Shown piece after piece: positions 18,623-26,963 of a DNA stretch of 32,547 bases. This DNA is from an uncultured Acidobacteriota bacterium (GTDB taxonomy: Bacteria; Acidobacteriota; Polarisedimenticolia; Polarisedimenticolales; JAIQFR01), in the NCBI GenBank assembly GCA_937864465.1, contig CALMJU010000061.1, positions 1 through 32,547 on the forward strand, read 5' to 3'. Within the stretch, counting starts at the first letter, position 1; each line of letters starts with the position of its first letter. The notes below the pieces were generated by a model, which saw nothing but the letters and a program-made list of their open reading frames with translations, made no database searches and was not told the origin of the DNA. The translations under genes and the position numbers were made by a program.

Positions 18623-18666
18623 GTTCGTCCCGGCGCCTCCTCCGACCCGCGCCCCGACGGGCGCCG

Positions 18667-19854
18667 TCAGACGGCCCGGATGGCGTCGATCATCCGGACG
18701 ACGCGCACCGTCGCCCCCACGTCGTGCGCGCGGACGACGTGCGCGCCCTGCCACACCGCGAGCGCCGCCACGGCGAGGCTGCCTTCCAGCCGCTCCGAAA
18801 CCGGAAGGTTCATCGCCGCCCCGATGAACGACTTCCGGGACGCTCCGATCAGGATCGGGCGGCCCAGGCTCCGGAGCGAGGGCAACTCGCGGAGGATCTG
18901 CAGGTTTCCGGCGGCGGACTTGCCGAAACCCAGGCCCGGATCCACGAGGATCTTATCATCGGAAATCCCGCCGTTGACCGCCTTCTCGGCGGCGCGGCGC
19001 AGGTAGCCGGTCACCGACGCCATGAGGTCCACGTACTCCGTGTCGAGCTGCATCGTCCGGGGGGTCCCGCGCATGTGCATCACGACGACGGGGGCCCGAT
19101 GGTCGCGGAGGACCGGGATCATCCCGGGGTCCGAGAACGCCGAGACGTCGTTGATCATGTCGGCGCCGGCTTCGAGGGCCCGGCGCGCAACCCCGGCCTT
19201 GCAGGTGTCCACGGATACGCGGACGGACAGCTCGCGCTTGATCGCCTCGACCACGGGCAGCACGCGGCGGATCTCCTCGTCCTCGGGGACCGGCTGGGCC
19301 CCGGGGCGGGTGCTCTCTCCGCCCACGTCCACGATCTCCGCCCCCCCCTCCGTCATCCGGGCGGCGGCATCGAGGACGGCGGCGGGCGTGCCGTACTTCC
19401 CGCCGTCCGAGAACGAGTCCGGCGTGCAGTTGAGGATCCCCATGACGCGGGTCTCTCTCCCGAGGGCGAGACGTTCCCCGTCCGCCCATGGGATCGAGAA
19501 ATCTCCCCGGAGGTACCCCGCCAGGGCGTTCCGGATCGCGAGCGCGAGCGGCCGCACGCCCAGGGCCTCGAGGATCGAGGCGAGCCGACGAAGGGTCTCG
19601 TCGTCCGAGACGATGATCCGTGCCGCCGAGCCCGTGCTGGACGGCGTTCCGTCCAGCACCGCCACGCCCAGGGCGTCGGCCTCGCGCTTCACGAGCGCGG
19701 CGAGGTCGGGCTCGACCCCCTCCATCCGGATCGCCCGCCGCACCTTCGAGAAGAGCCGGTCGGCCGCCAGCGCCTGGGGCTCGTCCACGTCGGCCATGCG
19801 CCGCACGGCGTGCCGCAGCTCCGACATCTCGATGACGCGCGCATTGGGCTCCAT
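18667..19854 (-). CDS. folP: Dihydropteroate synthase with N-terminal extension
   Basis: This 395-residue cytosolic enzyme joins a pterin pyrophosphate to p-aminobenzoate in folate synthesis. Core motifs are MGILNCTPDSFSDGG (about residues 137-151), VDVGGESTRPGA, SVDTCKA, INDVSAF, VVMHMRGTP, DPGLGFGKS and LIGASRKSFIG, all intact. The first ~130 residues are additional to the ~270-residue core of the common enzyme. They contain a region (KVRRAIRMEGVEPDLAALV to about residue 115) like the N-terminal extension of FolP in some delta-type bacteria. GAGGA seven bases upstream supports the ATG at 19854. It lies 54 bases after ftsH and 44 before cdaA in the same direction. Confidence 0.95.
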   Translation of the reverse strand: MEPNARVIEMSELRHAVRRMADVDEPQALAADRLFSKVRRAIRMEGVEPDLAALVKREADALGVAVLDGTPSSTGSAARIIVSDDETLRRLASILEALGVRPLALAIRNALAGYLRGDFSIPWADGERLALGRETRVMGILNCTPDSFSDGGKYGTPAAVLDAAARMTEGGAEIVDVGGESTRPGAQPVPEDEEIRRVLPVVEAIKRELSVRVSVDTCKAGVARRALEAGADMINDVSAFSDPGMIPVLRDHRAPVVVMHMRGTPRTMQLDTEYVDLMASVTGYLRRAAEKAVNGGISDDKILVDPGLGFGKSAAGNLQILRELPSLRSLGRPILIGASRKSFIGAAMNLPVSERLEGSLAVAALAVWQGAHVVRAHDVGATVRVVRMIDAIRAV

Positions 19855-19908
19855 GGCAGGGTCCTCGCCGCGGAGCGCGCGGTCTTCCCCGCGCCCCGCG
19901 CGCCCGGG

Positions 19909-21858
<1,950 letters not shown>

Positions 21859-21929
21859 GAGCGGCCTCCCGGTTCCGGCAACGAGCCCCCCGGCTCCCGA
21901 CGCTTTCGTCGAACGGAAATCCTGGAAGC

Positions 21930-21958
21930 ATTATAACTACGGTCGCGGCCGGTCGCCA
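21930..21958 (-). promoter_or_regulatory. Promoter of ftsH with perfect TATAAT
   Basis: Reading the minus strand, TATAAT (21935-21930) is preceded at 17 bases by TGGCGA (21958-21953, 3 of 6 to the -35 consensus). It lies in the 112-base gap between hpt and ftsH, about 70 bases before the ftsH ATG. It would let ftsH-folP-cdaA-cdaR-glmM be transcribed independently of the upstream HD-tilS-hpt genes. Confidence 0.5.
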
Positions 21959-21970
21959 TCGGGGGCCCCC

Positions 21971-22492
21971 TCACGAGGCGCGATCCATGCAGGTCAGGTA
22001 CGGGAGGTTCCGGTACAGCCCCTCCCAGTCGAGGCCGTAGCCGACCAGCCACGCGTCGGGGACCTCGAATCCGACGTAATCCGGCCGGAAGAGGATCTCT
22101 CGCCGCGCCGGCTTGTCCAGGAGCACCGCGAAGCGGATCCTCGCCGGTCCGAGGCTCTCGAGGTGCGCGCGGAGGGCGGAGAGCGTTCTCCCGGAATCGA
22201 GGATGTCTTCCACGACGAGGAGGTCCGATCCGGCGACGGGGAAATCCTCGGGCAGGGCCAGGGAGCGCGGGTCGCCGCCCCGGGCGACCGACCGCACTGG
22301 GGCGAGCGCGGTCCGGACCGGCATCGGAAGGCCGCGCAGGAGGTCCGCCGCGAAGACGAACGCGCCGTCCATCACGACGAGCGCCGAGATCGTCGCGCCT
22401 GCCGGCGTGTCGGCGGCGATCGCGCGGGCCATCTCCGCGACGCGCTCGCGGATGAGGCCCTCCCCGAGCAGGATCTCCCCGCGGGGCCTCAT
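21971..22492 (-). CDS. hpt: Hypoxanthine phosphoribosyltransferase
   Basis: This 173-residue cytosolic purine-salvage enzyme transfers phosphoribose from PRPP to hypoxanthine or guanine. The PRPP-binding signature is LLVVEDILDSGRTLSAL (about residues 91-107), with the paired acids ED. LVVMDGAFVFAADLLRGL is the usual upstream segment (canonical version with LxGAxxFxADL), and the C-terminal base-binding region is KPARREILFRPDYVGFEVPDAWLVGYGLDW, including the DYVGFEVPD motif typical of Hpt. Size is normal. Its ATG overlaps the tilS stop (ATGA). The tilS-hpt-ftsH order is conserved in many bacteria and supports the call. Confidence 0.95.
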   Translation of the reverse strand: MRPRGEILLGEGLIRERVAEMARAIAADTPAGATISALVVMDGAFVFAADLLRGLPMPVRTALAPVRSVARGGDPRSLALPEDFPVAGSDLLVVEDILDSGRTLSALRAHLESLGPARIRFAVLLDKPARREILFRPDYVGFEVPDAWLVGYGLDWEGLYRNLPYLTCMDRAS

Positions 22493-23487
22493 CGCCGGCC
22501 TCCCCTCCGCTCCAGGAGGATCCGGTCGCCTCGCGCGACGGCGCGGACCCCGGACGGCAGATCGAGCCGGGAGCCGGGCCGCCCCGCGGCGAGATCGAGG
22601 AGCGCCTCGACGTGCCGGGCGCTCACCCGCCTCGGATCGGCTCCCGCCCGCTCGAGGGCGAGCCTCGCGACCCGCGCCGCGAGCGGACGCGGCGCCCTCG
22701 CCAGGCGGCGCGAAGGGAGGGCGAGACCCTCGCCGCGCGAGGCGAGGGTCCAGCGCGCGAGCCTACGCTCCGCCTCCCGGTCGAGGAGCCGGGCGTCCTC
22801 GAGGACCCGCGCGGCTGCCTCGACGACGTGCCGCGCGGCGCGGGGGTTCAGCTCCTTCGAGAGGAGCGGGAGCACGAGATGGCGCACCCGGTTCCGATCC
22901 GCGGCCAGGCTCCGGTTGGTCGGGTCCTCCCGGAAGGGGATCGCCCGGCGCCGGAGCCAGGCGCGGAGCGCCCCCCGCTCGATCGAGAGGAGGGGACGCG
23001 CGAACGGTCCCGGACCGTCCGGCAGCATCCCCCCGAGCGCTCTCGGGCCGGAGCCCCGGACGAGCCGGAGGAGGACGGTCTCCGCCTGGTCGTCGAGCGT
23101 GTGGCCCGTCGCGATCCGCGAGGCCCCCTCGGCGGCGGCCGCCTCGAGGAGGAACTCTCGCCGGACGCGCCTCGCTCCCTCCTCGGGGGACTCGTCCCGC
23201 CGCCTCCGCGGCGCGACCGGCCTCCGCTCGGAGACGCACCGGAGGCCGAGCGCCGCCGCCGCCCGCTCCACCGCCCGCCGGTCGGCGGCCGACCCTTGCC
23301 GCAGCCCGTGGTCGAGGTGAGCGACGACGAGATCGAGCCCGAGGCCCGGGGCCGCCCGGGCCATGAGGTGGAGGAGGGCGGTCGAGTCCGCGCCGCCCGA
23401 GACGGCGAGCAGGATCCGCGTCCCCGGGGGGAACAGGCTCCCCGCCGCGCGTCGGAACCGGATCTCGACGGGATCGGGCACGGTCAC
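22489..23487 (-). CDS. tilS: tRNA(Ile)-lysidine synthase
   Basis: This 332-residue enzyme attaches lysine to the wobble C of the CAU-anticodon isoleucine tRNA, using ATP. The PP-loop motif AVSGGADSTALLHL (SGGADS at about 30-35) is intact. VVAHLDHGLR, ATGHTLDDQAETVLLRLVRGSG, and RPLLSIERGALRAWLRRRAIPFREDPTN follow in the canonical TilS order; RNRVRHLVLPLL is also typical. It is a shorter form lacking part of the C-terminal domains of the enterobacterial enzyme. The start is GTG 23487, overlapping the preceding HD gene stop (GTGA), and it ends overlapping hpt. The Arg-rich linker RRPVAPRRRRDESPEEGARR is unusual but is in a known variable region. Confidence 0.95.
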   Translation of the reverse strand: MTVPDPVEIRFRRAAGSLFPPGTRILLAVSGGADSTALLHLMARAAPGLGLDLVVAHLDHGLRQGSAADRRAVERAAAALGLRCVSERRPVAPRRRRDESPEEGARRVRREFLLEAAAAEGASRIATGHTLDDQAETVLLRLVRGSGPRALGGMLPDGPGPFARPLLSIERGALRAWLRRRAIPFREDPTNRSLAADRNRVRHLVLPLLSKELNPRAARHVVEAAARVLEDARLLDREAERRLARWTLASRGEGLALPSRRLARAPRPLAARVARLALERAGADPRRVSARHVEALLDLAAGRPGSRLDLPSGVRAVARGDRILLERRGGRR

Positions 23488-24089
23488 TCGAGAAAGCGGT
23501 CGTCGCGCGGATCGACGCGGACCGCATCGGCGAAGCGCTCGATCGCCCGGTCGAGGGAGTCGAGCAGCGAACCCGAGAACCCGCGTCCTCGGAGCGCCCG
23601 GTGGACCGCCCGGTGATACGCGGAGATCTGCCGCGGGGGGCGCTTGAACCTGTGCCAGACCGCCGCCGGGTCGGTCCCTTCGGCCCGCGCGGCGTCGAGG
23701 TCCCAGAGGATGCTCCGCAGGTTGTGGATCTTGTCCGCCGCGCAGGCCGGGAGCGCCAGCTCGGTCGCCCCCGCGAGGTGCTCGACGTAGGCCGTCTTGC
23801 GGTCCTCCCAGGAGAGGGTCTTGTCCTGCTCCGAGAGATCCACGACCGCCTGGGCGATGGCGCGCCCGAACGCCTCCTCGATCTCGTCGCGGTCGGCCGG
23901 GGTATCCTCGATCACGTCGTGCAGGAGCCCCACGACCGCGGCCTCGACTCCGTGGCCGTGGGCGAGCACGATCATGCCGACGGCGACCGGGTGGTTGAAG
24001 TAGGGCTCCGGCGTGCCCTTGCGGGGCTGGCCTCGATGGGCGCGCTCGGCGAACGCGATGGCTCGATGGAGGAGGTGCTCTGCGTCCAT
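23484..24089 (-). CDS. HD-domain phosphohydrolase, RelA/SpoT hydrolase-like
   Basis: The protein has 201 residues. Metal-binding HD pattern: PYFNHPVAVG (His about 33), LLHDVIEDT (His-Asp 57-58) and AADKIHNLRS (Asp 119). These are the ligands and spacing of the Mn-dependent ppGpp 3'-pyrophosphohydrolase domain of RelA/SpoT and stand-alone MESH1-type proteins. IEEAFGRAIAQAVVDLSEQDK corresponds to the RelA segment FG..V..LV.GVTK. There is no synthetase, TGS or ACT domain, so only hydrolysis is predicted; the actual nucleotide substrate is not certain. The ATG at 24089 is chosen over the in-frame ATG at 24137 because the upstream 16 residues overlap the likely promoter and are not family-like. 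First gene of the minus-strand cluster, overlapping tilS. Confidence 0.8.
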   Translation of the reverse strand: MDAEHLLHRAIAFAERAHRGQPRKGTPEPYFNHPVAVGMIVLAHGHGVEAAVVGLLHDVIEDTPADRDEIEEAFGRAIAQAVVDLSEQDKTLSWEDRKTAYVEHLAGATELALPACAADKIHNLRSILWDLDAARAEGTDPAAVWHRFKRPPRQISAYHRAVHRALRGRGFSGSLLDSLDRAIERFADAVRVDPRDDRFLE

Positions 24090-24125
24090 CCGCGGGTTCC
24101 CTGGGACGAGGGGCCGGACCGCGAG

Positions 24126-24131
24126 AGTATA
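24126..24131 (-). promoter_or_regulatory. Candidate -10 element upstream of the HD-tilS-hpt genes
   Basis: On the minus strand TATACT (24131-24126) matches the -10 consensus at 5 of 6 positions and would start a leader of about 30 bases before the ATG at 24089. No recognisable -35 lies 16-18 bases upstream, so the call is tentative. It sits in the 137-base divergent gap shared with the transketolase-like gene. Confidence 0.35.
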
Positions 24132-24226
24132 GAACACGGAACGTCCCGCCGGGGGAGAGGACGATGGGGCGGCGAGAAGAAGGTTTGCGGGCTCGGGGGG
24201 GAGAGGCGGCGGCGAGGAGACCGGAG

Positions 24227-26599
24227 ATGGCAGGCTCGACGGTGGATCTTCTGTACGCGGAGGCCGAAGCGTCCTTCGAGGACTGGGACGTCGTCCGCGA
24301 CGTCGTGGACGAGCTGATCGACCTGATGCTCGACGAGCGCCAGAGCGGCCATCCCGGCGGGTCGCGGTCGAAGGCCCACCTGCTGCTCGCGGCGCTTCTC
24401 TCCGGTGCGATGCGGTGGGATCTCCTCAGGCCGTGGAGGCCGTTCCAGGACCGGTTCCTGCTCGCCGCCGGCCACGCCGTCCCCCTCGTCTACGCGGTCC
24501 TGGCTGCGCTGCACGAGATCGTCCTGGCGAGAAGGGCCCTCTCCGGGGACCTTCGCTTCGATCTCCCCGACGGCGGGCGCCACGCCCTCACCGGCCGGGA
24601 CCTCGCGGGCTTCCGGCGACGCGGCGGGCTCCCCGGTCACGCGGAGATGGCGGGGAAGACGCTGTTCCTCAAGTTCAATACCGGCCCGTCGGGTCACGGC
24701 CTGCCCGCGGCGGCGGGCGAGGCGCTCGCCCTCAAGCTCGCCGGCTGCGGCGAGGTGAAGGTCTTCGCCCTGGAAGGGGAGGGCGGGCTCACCCCGGGCG
24801 CCGCTCACGAGACGAAGAACTCGGCGTGGGGCCTCGGGCTCGGGAATCTCGTGGTCCTCGTGGACTGGAACGATTTCGGGATCGACGAGCAGCGGATCTC
24901 CTCGGTCGTCCCCGGGACCCCCGCGACCTGGTTCGAGCCCTACGGATTCCGGGTCTTCGGGACCGACCGCGGAATGGAGTGGGAGGGCGTGACCCGCGCA
25001 GTGCTCGAGGCGGCGCGCGGCGAGAACCCCGAGAGCCTCCCGGGCGTCGCATGGGCGAGGACCCGCAAGGGACGGGGCTACGGGAAGGAGGACGCGGCGT
25101 CCCACGGCTCCCCGCACCCGAGGCACTCGCAGGAGTTCTGGGCCTTGCGCGCGGCGTTCATGGAGCGCCGCGGCATCGAGTACGAGGGGGCCGGGGGGCC
25201 TGCGCCCGGCGACCCCGAGGCCCGGCGCCGCCGGCTGGCCGCGAACGTCGACCGGGCGCTCGGCGTGCTGCGCCGGGACGAGGGGCTCGTGGCGCGCCTC
25301 TCCGACCGCCTCCTCAATCTCGCCTCCCGGGTCCCGGAGCGGCCGACCGGCTTCCGGCTCGGCGGCCGCTCGACGCGGGTCTTCGAGGACCCGCGCATCT
25401 TCGACGCCCGCGCCTATCCGGCGGAGCTATTCGCGAAGCCGGGGGAGCGGAGGTCGGGCAGGGAGGCCCTCGCGGCCTGGGGCGCGTGGGTGAACGCGCA
25501 CGCGCGGCGGGAGCACGGCCGGCCGCTCTTCGTCGCCTGCGCGGCCGATCTCGCAGACTCCACGGGGGTCGGCGGCTTCGCGAAGGGGTTCGGCGGCCTC
25601 GAGGGCTGGGGGAGGTACGAGCGGACGGAGAACCCCCGGGGGGCGCTGCTGCCGCAGGAGATCACGGAGCTCGCGAACGCGGGGATCATGGCGGGCCTCG
25701 CGACCGTGAACCTCGCCGACGACCCGTTCCGGGACTTCGACGGGTTCTGGGGGGCGTGCGCGACCTACGGCGCGTTCGTCTATCTCAAGTACGGCCCGAT
25801 GCGCCTTCTCAGCCAGCTCGAGCAGGATTGCCCGCTTCGCATCGGCAAGGTGCTCTGGATCGCGGGCCACTCGGGTCCGGAGACCGCCGACGATTCCCGC
25901 ACGCACTTCGGCGTCTTCGCCCCCGGCGTCACGCAGCTCTTCCCCGCCGGCCGGGTCGTGGACCTCCACCCCTGGGAGCACAACGAGGTCCCGGTCGTGC
26001 TCGCCGCCGGGCTCCGCGGGCGAGCGCCGATCGTCGCGCTCCATCTCGCACGCCCCCCGATCGAGGTGCCGGACCGGGAAGGGCTCGGCATCCCCTCGCA
26101 CTTCGAGGCGGCCCGCGGGGCGTACGTGCTCCGCGAGTTCCGAACCGGGGTTCCCCGCATGGGAACGGTGTTCGTCCAGGGGGCCTCGACGACGGGGAAC
26201 CTCCTCGCCGCGCTTCCGGAGCTGGACTCGTCGGGCGCCAACGTCCGGGTCGTCGCCGCGATCAGCCCCCAGCTCTTCGCGAGGCAGGACGCCGCCTACC
26301 GCGACCGGGTGGCGGGGACCGCCGACCGATGGGACGCGATGTGCGTGACGAACCGCGCGCTCCGGCTCATGTCGGACTGGATCGCCCACGAGATCGTCGC
26401 GGAGTACTCGCTGTCGGCCGACCGCGACGGACGGTGGCGGACCGGCGGCACGGTCGAGGAGGTGGTCGCAGAGGCGGGGCTCTCGACGGAGGCGATCCTC
26501 GACGGCATCGAGAGATTCGTGCGCGAGCGCGCCAAGAGGCTCGCGAGGCTCGGGGACGCCGTCGAGGAGGCGCGGAGAAGGGGGTCGGGCGCACCGTGA
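24227..26599 (+). CDS. Transketolase-like thiamine-diphosphate enzyme
   Basis: The protein has 790 residues. N-terminal TPP domain: SGHPGGSRSKAHLLLA (catalytic-type His about 42), LLAAGHAVPLVY, FNTGPSGHGLPAAAGEALA, and the cofactor motif LEGEGGLTPGAAHETKNSAW ending VDWNDFGID (Asn about 215). The spacing is that of the GDG-X(~27)-N motif, but the first Asp is Glu. A pyrimidine-binding domain follows with ADLADSTGVGGFAKGFGG, ITELANAGIMAGLA and DDSRTHFGVFAPGV, then a C-terminal domain with HPWEHNEVPVVLAAGL and FVQGASTTGNLLAALPEL. The domain order is transketolase-like, but it is ~120 residues longer than the usual enzyme, so the sugar substrate is uncertain. ATG 24227 has AGGAG seven bases upstream; an in-frame ATG at 24164 is possible. 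The gene is divergent from the HD cluster and appears monocistronic. Confidence 0.75.
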   Translation: MAGSTVDLLYAEAEASFEDWDVVRDVVDELIDLMLDERQSGHPGGSRSKAHLLLAALLSGAMRWDLLRPWRPFQDRFLLAAGHAVPLVYAVLAALHEIVLARRALSGDLRFDLPDGGRHALTGRDLAGFRRRGGLPGHAEMAGKTLFLKFNTGPSGHGLPAAAGEALALKLAGCGEVKVFALEGEGGLTPGAAHETKNSAWGLGLGNLVVLVDWNDFGIDEQRISSVVPGTPATWFEPYGFRVFGTDRGMEWEGVTRAVLEAARGENPESLPGVAWARTRKGRGYGKEDAASHGSPHPRHSQEFWALRAAFMERRGIEYEGAGGPAPGDPEARRRRLAANVDRALGVLRRDEGLVARLSDRLLNLASRVPERPTGFRLGGRSTRVFEDPRIFDARAYPAELFAKPGERRSGREALAAWGAWVNAHARREHGRPLFVACAADLADSTGVGGFAKGFGGLEGWGRYERTENPRGALLPQEITELANAGIMAGLATVNLADDPFRDFDGFWGACATYGAFVYLKYGPMRLLSQLEQDCPLRIGKVLWIAGHSGPETADDSRTHFGVFAPGVTQLFPAGRVVDLHPWEHNEVPVVLAAGLRGRAPIVALHLARPPIEVPDREGLGIPSHFEAARGAYVLREFRTGVPRMGTVFVQGASTTGNLLAALPELDSSGANVRVVAAISPQLFARQDAAYRDRVAGTADRWDAMCVTNRALRLMSDWIAHEIVAEYSLSADRDGRWRTGGTVEEVVAEAGLSTEAILDGIERFVRERAKRLARLGDAVEEARRRGSGAP

Positions 26600-26620
26600 C
26601 GATCTCCGCGGTCCCGCCTT

Positions 26621-26635
26621 CGGGCGCGTCGCCCG
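26621..26635 (+). terminator. Stem-loop after the transketolase-like gene
   Basis: CGGGCG-CGT-CGCCCG gives a 6-bp GC stem with a 3-base loop 21 bases past the stop. No U-tract follows, so intrinsic termination is uncertain. Confidence 0.3.
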
Positions 26636-26663
26636 GGCCCGCCCGTGGGGGAAAGCCGGACGC

Positions 26664-26684
26664 GGTGTCGGCATATCCGGCACC
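26664..26684 (+). promoter_or_regulatory. Palindrome at enhancer distance (candidate activator site)
   Basis: GGTGTCGG-CATAT-CCGGCACC is a 21-base dyad with 7 of 8 arm positions complementary. Its centre is about 120 bases before the predicted start of the sigma-54 transcript, the usual distance for NtrC-class binding sites. The AT-rich centre stands out in GC-rich surroundings. The assignment to the neighbouring regulator is inference. Confidence 0.4.
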
Positions 26685-26768
26685 GGGCCCGGCTGCCGGC
26701 GGGGCCGTCGGCTCCCCGGATCGCGGATTTCGGCCGGAAAGGGGTCCGGACCTCCCGCCTCCCTGACC

Positions 26769-26782
26769 GGCACGCTCCTTGC
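26769..26782 (+). promoter_or_regulatory. Sigma-54 (-24/-12) promoter
   Basis: CGGCACG-CTCC-TTGCG matches the TGGCACG-N4-TTGCA consensus except for the first and last bases. The invariant GG (26769-26770) and GC (26781-26782) are separated by exactly 10 bases. Transcription would start near 26794, about 30 bases before the small gene at 26826. The neighbouring NtrC-class regulator carries the sigma-54 contact motif GAFTGA, which supports the call. Confidence 0.7.
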
Positions 26783-26805
26783 GTTGTCTCGGGGCGTCAA
26801 CGCAA
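26779..26805 (+). repeat. Perfect 8-base inverted repeat across the -12 element
   Basis: TTGCGTTG (26779-26786) and CAACGCAA (26798-26805) are exact reverse complements separated by 11 bases. The left arm contains the -12 TTGC of the sigma-54 promoter and the right arm lies in the early leader. It may be an operator for a second regulator. Confidence 0.5.
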
Positions 26806-26825
26806 CGAGCACTGGGAGGTGCCCC

Positions 26826-26963
26826 ATGTGGTTTGGCGATGAAACTTTCTGGCTGAACGTGGTCAACGCGGCATTCGGCATCGTCACCGTCGCGGCGGTC
26901 GCCGTCGTCGTCACGTCCGTCGTCGTCGAGATCGCCCGCCGGATGCACGGGCCGCACAGCTAG
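26826..26963 (+). CDS. 45-residue single-span membrane protein, sigma-54 promoter
   Basis: A small gene that is easily missed by gene callers. The protein begins MWFGDETFWLNVVNAAFGI, continues with a Val/Ala-rich transmembrane helix (about residues 16-36) and ends with a short basic/His tail (EIARRMHGPHS). The short acidic N-terminus and basic C-terminus suggest N-out/C-in topology. GGGAGG at 26814-26819, six bases before the ATG, is an excellent ribosome binding site, and a sigma-54 promoter lies just upstream. Its TAG stop (26961-26963) is interleaved with the stop of the convergent response-regulator gene through the palindrome CTAG. I do not recognise the family. Given the heme-kinase neighbour, a small subunit of or accessory to a respiratory membrane complex, or a feedback partner of the kinase, are both possible; neither is shown. 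Confidence 0.75.
   Translation: MWFGDETFWLNVVNAAFGIVTVAAVAVVVTSVVVEIARRMHGPHS

Noticed and set aside
24164-24226. Longer start for the transketolase-like protein at ATG 24164
   Set aside because: The extra 21 residues are low-complexity Arg/Gly/Glu, and the AGGAG at 24215-24219 is correctly spaced for ATG 24227; not fully excluded.
26960-26963. The regulator's 3' end as a frameshift or fusion with the small gene
   Set aside because: The two genes are on opposite strands and both have complete, independent stop codons; the overlap is only the palindromic CTAG.
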